Shown here piece by piece: positions 8,461 through 11,904 of a DNA stretch of 11,904 nucleotides (its first letter is position 1; the number at the start of each line of letters is the position of its first letter). Position numbers and translations under genes: made by a program. The DNA lies in NCBI GenBank assembly GCA_946002345.1, contig CAMFZA010000033.1, positions 1-11,904 of the forward strand, read 5' to 3'. The notes beneath the pieces are model-generated. The model made no database searches and was not told the DNA's origin. It saw nothing but the letters and a program-made list of their open reading frames with translations. Origin of the DNA: an uncultured Phascolarctobacterium sp. (GTDB taxonomy: Bacteria; Bacillota; Negativicutes; Acidaminococcales; Acidaminococcaceae).

Positions 8461-8790
8461 TTATTTATCGATTACTTCACCGCATTTTTTGCAGGCTCTT
8501 ACGAAAGAACCAGCAACTTCGGTCTTTTTAATACGGGTAGCTTTTTTGCAAGCCGGGCATACCACCATTACCTTAGAAGCGGTAATCGGAGCTTCTTTAG
8601 TAATAATACCGCCTTGAGGATTTGCTTGAGACGGTTTGGTATGACGTTTTACTTTATTTACGCCTTCAACAACCACTTTGGCTTTCTTAGGCAGAGCTTC
8701 AACGACCTTACCTTGCTTGCCCTTATCCTTACCGGAGAGAACAAGAACGGTATCGCCTTTTTTAACATGCAGCTTTACAGCATTTGCCAT
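8461..8790 (-). CDS. rplX: 50S ribosomal protein L24 (zinc-ribbon form)
   Basis: L24 is an assembly-initiator protein that binds the 5' domain of 23S rRNA. The 109-aa product has the KOW motif near the N terminus ([20 protein letters not shown], residues ~10-29) and the conserved [11 protein letters not shown] (43-53). The C-terminal part has two CxxC pairs, C78/C81 and C100/C103 (CPAC and CKKC), a zinc-ribbon arrangement absent from E. coli and B. subtilis L24. ATG start eight bases after AAGGAGGTG. It lies 37 nt after rplN and 28 nt before rplE. Confidence 0.97.
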   Translation of the reverse strand: MANAVKLHVKKGDTVLVLSGKDKGKQGKVVEALPKKAKVVVEGVNKVKRHTKPSQANPQGGIITKEAPITASKVMVVCPACKKATRIKKTEVAGSFVRACKKCGEVIDK

Positions 8791-8827
8791 GTCAAGAACA
8801 CCTCCTTATAGTGCGTTATCTAATTTC

Positions 8828-9196
8828 TTACAGCACTTCCGGTGCCAGAGAAATGATTTTCATGAAGTCTTTTTCACGGAGCTCACGAGCAACAGGCCCA
8901 AAAATACGGGTGCCGCGGGGGCTCTTGTCGTCTTTAATAATTACAGCAGCGTTCTCATCGAAACGGATGTAGGAGCCATCAGCACGGCGAACACCCTTAG
9001 CGGAACGAACAACAACTGCTTTAACTACGTCACCTTTTTTTACAACGCCACCGGGTGATGCATATTTAACAGAAGCTACGATAACGTCGCCAATATTAGC
9101 ATATTTACGGTAAGAACCGCCTAATACACGAATACACATAACTTTCTTAGCGCCGGTGTTGTCACCAACATTAAGGATAGTTTGTTGTTGTATCAT
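8828..9196 (-). CDS. rplN: 50S ribosomal protein L14
   Basis: L14 lies at the subunit interface, forms intersubunit bridges with 16S rRNA and is the binding site for silencing factor RsfS. The product is 122 aa, the invariant family length. Clear blocks are [17 protein letters not shown] (residues 2-18), the L14 signature region [20 protein letters not shown] (68-87) and [13 protein letters not shown] (95-107). The ATG at 9196 follows AAGGGAGGG. This is the first gene of the spc cluster; the 37-nt spacer before it is too short for a clear separate promoter, and none is visible. Confidence 0.98.
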   Translation of the reverse strand: MIQQQTILNVGDNTGAKKVMCIRVLGGSYRKYANIGDVIVASVKYASPGGVVKKGDVVKAVVVRSAKGVRRADGSYIRFDENAAVIIKDDKSPRGTRIFGPVARELREKDFMKIISLAPEVL

Positions 9197-9209
9197 GGAT
9201 TTCCCTCCC

Positions 9210-9231
9210 TTGCCGGACTAACACTCGGCAA
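9210..9231 (-). promoter_or_regulatory. Inverted repeat next to the rplN ribosome-binding site
   Basis: TTGCCG (9210-9215) and CGGCAA (9226-9231) form a perfect 6-bp inverted repeat with a 10-nt loop in the rpsQ-rplN spacer. In the transcript the 3' arm runs straight into AAGGGAGG, the SD of rplN, sharing its first A residues. It is not followed by a U-run, so it is not an intrinsic terminator. A translational or RNA-stability role is inference. Confidence 0.35.
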
Positions 9232-9233
9232 AA

Positions 9234-9494
9234 TTATTTTGCACGCTCTAAAATCTCAATAACGCGCCAGCATTTATCCTTGGACAGAGGACGAGTTTGC
9301 ATAATTTGTACTACGTCACCAATGTGTGCTTCGTTATTTTCGTCATGAGCTTTAAATTTAATAGTATGTTGTACGCCTTTTTTGTACAGCGGATGCTGAA
9401 CGAAACGTTCTACTGCAACTACTACAGTTTTCTGCATTTTATCGCTGACAACTTTACCAATACGGGTAACACGTGCGTTTCTTTCTTCGGTCAC
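9234..9494 (-). CDS. rpsQ: 30S ribosomal protein S17
   Basis: S17 is a primary 16S rRNA binder with an OB fold in the body of the small subunit. With the start chosen here the product is 86 aa, matching the usual ~85-88. It contains [20 protein letters not shown] (residues 11-30), [15 protein letters not shown] and the signature [13 protein letters not shown] (59-71). I chose GTG at 9492-9494 because AAGGAGG lies eight bases upstream and homologues begin at about this residue. The in-frame TTG at 9521 would place the ribosome site inside the gene. Spacers are 32 nt from rpmC and 37 nt to rplN. Confidence 0.96.
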   Translation of the reverse strand: MTEERNARVTRIGKVVSDKMQKTVVVAVERFVQHPLYKKGVQHTIKFKAHDENNEAHIGDVVQIMQTRPLSKDKCWRVIEILERAK

Positions 9495-9495
9495 G

Positions 9496-9527
9496 ACTGT
9501 TTCCTCCTTGTTATACTTCAAAACAGT
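9496..9527 (-). promoter_or_regulatory. Inverted repeat framing the rpsQ ribosome-binding site
   Basis: A perfect 7-bp inverted repeat, ACTGTTT (9496-9502 on plus) and AAACAGT (9521-9527), encloses an 18-nt loop holding the AAGGAGG site of rpsQ. In the transcript the 5' arm begins at the last base of the rpmC stop codon, and the 3' arm ends one base before the GTG start. The repeat is seen directly. A role in tuning S17 translation is inference; the stem is AT-rich and the SD would lie in the loop, so it may stay accessible. Confidence 0.35.
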
Positions 9528-9721
9528 TAAGCCTTGAGCTCACGTTCACGCTGGATTGTTTTGATACGGGCAATGGATTTCTTTACGTCACGAATTTTCA
9601 TCGGGTTTTCACATTGACCGGTTGCCATTTGAAAACGCAGATTGAAAAGTTGTTCTTTCAAATCTGCCAATTTGGTGTCTAACTCAGCAGCAGACAATTC
9701 ACGAATTTCTGTTGTTTTCAT
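9527..9721 (-). CDS. rpmC: 50S ribosomal protein L29
   Basis: L29 is a small helical protein near the exit of the peptide tunnel, next to L23 and the docking site of trigger factor and SRP. The 64-aa product is of normal size, largely alpha-helical, with [19 protein letters not shown] (residues ~13-31) and the C-terminal family block [14 protein letters not shown] (47-60). The ATG overlaps the rplP stop by one base, and the SD-like AAGGGTGG lies within the end of rplP. The spacer to rpsQ is 32 nt and contains an inverted repeat (described separately). Confidence 0.97.
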   Translation of the reverse strand: MKTTEIRELSAAELDTKLADLKEQLFNLRFQMATGQCENPMKIRDVKKSIARIKTIQRERELKA

Positions 9722-10173
9722 TAAGCTTCACCACCCTTTTCTTGTGCGGCAGCTTCAGCTTCCTGTTGAGCTTTGGTCACAAATTTGCACTTAATCGGCA
9801 GTTTGTGGCTAGCAAGACGCATAGCTTCCTTAGCTACTTCTTCGCTTACACCGTTCATTTCGAACAGTACGCGACCAGGTTTAACTACTGCTACCCAGTA
9901 CTCCGGAGAACCTTTACCAGAACCCATACGAGTTTCAGCAGGTTTTGCGGTAATCGGTTTGTCCGGGAAAATTTGAATCCATACTTGACCACCACGTTTG
10001 ATGTAACGGGTCATTGCAATACGAGCAGCCTCGATTTGACGGTTGGTAATCCAAGCGGGTTCCAGTGCTACCAGACCAAAATCGCCATGGGAGATTTTGT
10101 TACCACGCATAGCACGACCGGTCATACGACCTCTATGTTGTTTACGATGTTTAACTCTCTTCGGTAATAACAT
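9721..10173 (-). CDS. rplP: 50S ribosomal protein L16
   Basis: L16 is a late-assembling large-subunit protein near the A-site tRNA elbow. The product is 150 aa, a few residues longer than the common 136-145. The extra is an Ala/Glu/Gln-rich tail (from residue ~136) after the conserved [10 protein letters not shown]. It begins [17 protein letters not shown] and contains [19 protein letters not shown], the region holding the arginine that is hydroxylated in E. coli L16. ATG start at 10173. The stop TAA shares its last base with the rpmC ATG (TAATG at 9719-9723), a classic coupling arrangement. Confidence 0.98.
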   Translation of the reverse strand: MLLPKRVKHRKQHRGRMTGRAMRGNKISHGDFGLVALEPAWITNRQIEAARIAMTRYIKRGGQVWIQIFPDKPITAKPAETRMGSGKGSPEYWVAVVKPGRVLFEMNGVSEEVAKEAMRLASHKLPIKCKFVTKAQQEAEAAAQEKGGEA

Positions 10174-10179
10174 ATCAGA

Positions 10180-10848
10180 TTATGCCTCCTTTGCCGGAGC
10201 AGCCTTAACTGCTTCTTTGCTTTCAGGAAGAACTTCGCCTTTGTAGATCCATACCTTAACGCCGATGCGGCCATAAGTGGTATGTGCTTCTGCAGTGCCA
10301 TAATCAATGTCAGCACGCAGAGTATGCAGAGGAATGCTGCCTTCACGATAGGATTCGCTACGAGCGATTTCAGCACCGCCCAGACGACCGCCGCAGGTAA
10401 TCTTGATACCCTTAGCGCCCATACGCATGGTACGGCCAACGCATTGTTTCATTGCACGACGGAAAGCGATGCGGCGTTCCAATTGAGCGGCAATGTTCTC
10501 TGCAACCAAGGTTGCGTCCATATCCGGGGTTTTTACTTCTACGATGTTGATGTCGATAGCGCTTTCAGTCATTTTCTTCAGGTCGGATTTCAGCAGTTCA
10601 ATGTTGCTGCCTTGACGACCGATTACCATACCAGGTTTTGCAGTATGGATGGAAATGCGGGCTTTATTGGATGCGCGTTCGATTTCTACCTTGGAGATAC
10701 CGGATAGGAACAATTTTTCTTTAATGAATTCACGGATTTTAATATCTTCTAACAAGTACTTCTCATAGTCCTTATCAGCGTACCATTTGGAATCCCAGCC
10801 TTTGATAACGCCAACACGGAGACCATGCGGATTAACTTTTTGACCCAC
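10180..10848 (-). CDS. rpsC: 30S ribosomal protein S3
   Basis: S3 lies at the mRNA entry channel of the small subunit and contributes to the ribosome's mRNA helicase activity. The 222-aa protein begins [12 protein letters not shown]. It carries a type II KH domain with its GXXG loop as GRQG at residues 77-80, then a C-terminal domain with [10 protein letters not shown] (125-134) and [13 protein letters not shown] (153-165). The basic residues around 130-134 correspond to the helicase patch. The tail (after ~205) is Ala/Lys/Glu-rich, as is common. Start is GTG (10846-10848) after AAGGAGGG. Only 6 nt separate it from rplP, whose ribosome site lies inside the end of rpsC, suggesting translational coupling. 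Confidence 0.98.
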   Translation of the reverse strand: MGQKVNPHGLRVGVIKGWDSKWYADKDYEKYLLEDIKIREFIKEKLFLSGISKVEIERASNKARISIHTAKPGMVIGRQGSNIELLKSDLKKMTESAIDINIVEVKTPDMDATLVAENIAAQLERRIAFRRAMKQCVGRTMRMGAKGIKITCGGRLGGAEIARSESYREGSIPLHTLRADIDYGTAEAHTTYGRIGVKVWIYKGEVLPESKEAVKAAPAKEA

Positions 10849-10875
10849 TATCTTTTCCCTCCTTCTGACGGGATA

Positions 10876-11208
10876 TTATTTTTCTTTAACAGCTACGGTT
10901 ACGTGGCTAGAACGTTTCAAAATCTTGAAAGCCTGTCCACGAGAACGAGGATGAATACGTTTCATGGTCGGGCCTGCATCTACGAAGCAGGAGGATACGA
11001 TCAGGTTATCCACGTTCATGTCAAAGTTATGCTCTGCGTTTGCTACTGCACTGCGCAGAACTTTCTCGATTACCTCAGAACCAACCTTCGGGGTGAATTT
11101 GAGGATAGCGAATGCTTCACCAACGGACTTGCCGCGGATCAGATTGATTACGATGCGCAGTTTGCGCGGAGCAATGCGAATATATTTAGCAACTGCCTTT
11201 GCTTCCAT
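10876..11208 (-). CDS. rplV: 50S ribosomal protein L22
   Basis: L22 binds 23S rRNA early in assembly and sends a long beta-hairpin into the nascent-peptide exit tunnel. The 110-aa product has the expected length. The N-terminal helical part ([19 protein letters not shown], residues ~9-27) and the hairpin loop near residues 80-99 ([21 protein letters not shown] in part) are visible. In this family, changes in that loop affect macrolide sensitivity; nothing here looks altered. ATG start with a GGGAGGAAAT ribosome site. It is 21 nt after rpsS and 27 nt before rpsC. Confidence 0.98.
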   Translation of the reverse strand: MEAKAVAKYIRIAPRKLRIVINLIRGKSVGEAFAILKFTPKVGSEVIEKVLRSAVANAEHNFDMNVDNLIVSSCFVDAGPTMKRIHPRSRGQAFKILKRSSHVTVAVKEK

Positions 11209-11229
11209 TGTCTATTTCCTCCCTTCCCC

Positions 11230-11505
11230 TTATTTTAAACCGGTGGTCTTGTCTGCGTGACCTTTGTAAGTACGAGTAGGAGCGAATTCTCCCAATTTGT
11301 GGCCTACCATATCCTCGGTGATGAACACGGGAACATGTTTGCGTCCGTCATGAACCGCAATGGTGTGACCAACGAAAGACGGAATAATAGTAGAGCTGCG
11401 AGACCAGGTCTTAACAACTTTTTTATCATTAGCGGCATTAAGCGCGTCAATCTTTTTCAAAAGACTTGCATGGACAAAAGGTCCTTTTTTAACTGATCTG
11501 GACAC
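11230..11505 (-). CDS. rpsS: 30S ribosomal protein S19
   Basis: S19 sits in the head of the small subunit, pairs with S13 and contacts the A-site tRNA region. The 91-residue product matches the usual ~92 aa. It opens with the family's [10 protein letters not shown] and contains [29 protein letters not shown] (as separate family blocks, residues ~32-60) and [13 protein letters not shown] (66-78). The start is GTG at 11503-11505, eight bases after an AAAGGAGG site, and the protein begins exactly where S19 homologues begin. It lies between rplB (31 nt upstream) and rplV (21 nt downstream), the standard S10-cluster position. Confidence 0.98.
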   Translation of the reverse strand: MSRSVKKGPFVHASLLKKIDALNAANDKKVVKTWSRSSTIIPSFVGHTIAVHDGRKHVPVFITEDMVGHKLGEFAPTRTYKGHADKTTGLK

Positions 11506-11536
11506 TAGGTTAGCCTCCTTTCTTTATCCTGTTCTA

Positions 11537-11904
11537 TTATTTGGTTCTACGTTTCAAAATTAACTTAGTAGAAGCTTTCTTCTCTTTGCGAGTACGAGTA
11601 CCGAATGCACATTTACCCCAAGGAGTAACAGGACGCTTACGACCAACGGGGGAGTGACCTTCACCACCGCCGTGCGGATGGTCGTTCGGGTTCATTACAA
11701 CGCCGCGGTTTGCAGGACGAATGCCCAGCCAACGAGAACGACCAGCTTTACCGATGCAGATGTTTTCAGCGTCGATGTTGCCAACCATACCGATGGTAGC
11801 ACGGCAGTTGATGTGTACTTTACGGATTTCGGCAGAGGGCAGGGGCTGGAGCGCGTTGGCGCGGTGGTTTGCCGTCTGGTGAGGGGTGGTGCCGGGGGTC
11901 GGGG
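11537..11904 (-). CDS. rplB: 50S ribosomal protein L2, C-terminal part (5' end beyond the window)
   Basis: L2 is a primary 23S rRNA-binding protein beside the peptidyl transferase centre of the large subunit. About 122 codons of an expected ~275 are present. The frame is open from the window edge to a TAA stop at 11537-11539. Clear L2 features are CRATIG followed by [15 protein letters not shown], the hallmark [13 protein letters not shown] with the histidine placed near the catalytic centre, VTPWGK, and a basic tail ending RRTK. A frame starting at the ATG at 11788 would be an artefact: the preceding in-frame codons read [18 protein letters not shown], which is L2 sequence. Further upstream (beyond about 11843) the frame stays open but resemblance to L2 fades, probably through poor sequence at the contig end. 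It is followed by rpsS after 31 nt. Confidence 0.96.
   Translation of the reverse strand, partial: PTPGTTPHQTANHRANALQPLPSAEIRKVHINCRATIGMVGNIDAENICIGKAGRSRWLGIRPANRGVVMNPNDHPHGGGEGHSPVGRKRPVTPWGKCAFGTRTRKEKKASTKLILKRRTK
11843..11904. other. Probable low-quality contig end within rplB
   Basis: The last ~60 bases are strongly G-enriched on the plus strand. By hand count about 17 of the final 24 bases are G, and there is a single A in 11851-11904. The rplB frame is still open and keeps the right length here (GTT...A...LPS spaced as in L2), but most residues no longer match the family. This looks like substitution errors biased to G at a read or contig end rather than an indel or a real gene boundary. 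A genuinely divergent segment or an assembly chimera is possible but less likely. Confidence 0.6.

Noticed and set aside
10849..10875. TATC/GATA and TCCC/GGGA symmetry in the rplV-rpsC spacer
   Set aside because: Arms of only four bases each; the match to the G-rich SD makes chance pairing likely.
11537..11788. A complete short gene starting at the ATG at 11788
   Set aside because: Codons upstream of this ATG continue L2 sequence in frame, so it is an internal methionine of truncated rplB.

Overview
The window is an almost gap-free ribosomal protein cluster read entirely from the minus strand. It covers the 3' part of the S10 cluster, the complete spc cluster and the complete alpha cluster. 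In transcription order (high to low coordinates) it holds rplB (5'-truncated), rpsS, rplV, rpsC, rplP, rpmC, rpsQ, rplN, rplX, rplE, rpsN, rpsH, rplF, rplR, rpsE, rpmD, rplO, secY, adk, infA, rpmJ, rpsM, rpsK, rpsD, rpoA and rplQ. That is 26 genes: 22 ribosomal proteins, the SecY translocon channel, adenylate kinase, initiation factor IF-1 and the RNA polymerase alpha subunit. Two small genes, rpmD (5578-5757) and rpmJ (2821-2934), were found by reading the sequence directly.

The organism is most likely a low-to-mid GC member of the Bacillota (Firmicutes). Evidence: S14 is the short zinc-binding type (61 aa), adenylate kinase has a four-cysteine zinc LID, L36 and L24 carry zinc ribbons, and nearly every gene has a strong AGGAGG-type Shine-Dalgarno (SD) site. 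adk sits after secY, as in Firmicutes. rpsD lies between rpsK and rpoA, unlike Bacillus subtilis, where rpsD is elsewhere. Together these point to a Clostridia- or Negativicutes-like lineage. Negativicutes is my guess, not a demonstrated assignment. The window looks like the end of a draft or metagenomic contig: the last ~60-80 bases at the high-coordinate end are strongly G-enriched, and L2 similarity decays there without loss of frame.

Layout: 11904-9234 is the S10-cluster tail (L2, S19, L22, S3, L16, L29, S17). 9196-3858 is the spc cluster (L14, L24, L5, S14, S8, L6, L18, S5, L30, L15, SecY). 3845-19 holds adk, infA, rpmJ and the alpha cluster (S13, S11, S4, RpoA, L17). Spacers are mostly 1-37 nt and the longest is 70 nt (rpsD-rpoA). 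I see no convincing internal terminator or promoter, so one long transcript is plausible, entering upstream of the window. Its products assemble into both ribosomal subunits, export proteins (SecY), initiate translation (IF-1) and transcribe DNA (alpha).

I found no undescribed biological system. This is a core housekeeping locus. Points for a second look are small: the absence of map between adk and infA, inverted repeats framing the SD sites of rpsQ and rplN, a hairpin in the rpoA leader, frequent GTG starts plus one probable TTG start, three genes whose longest open frame overshoots the probable start, and the suspect contig end.
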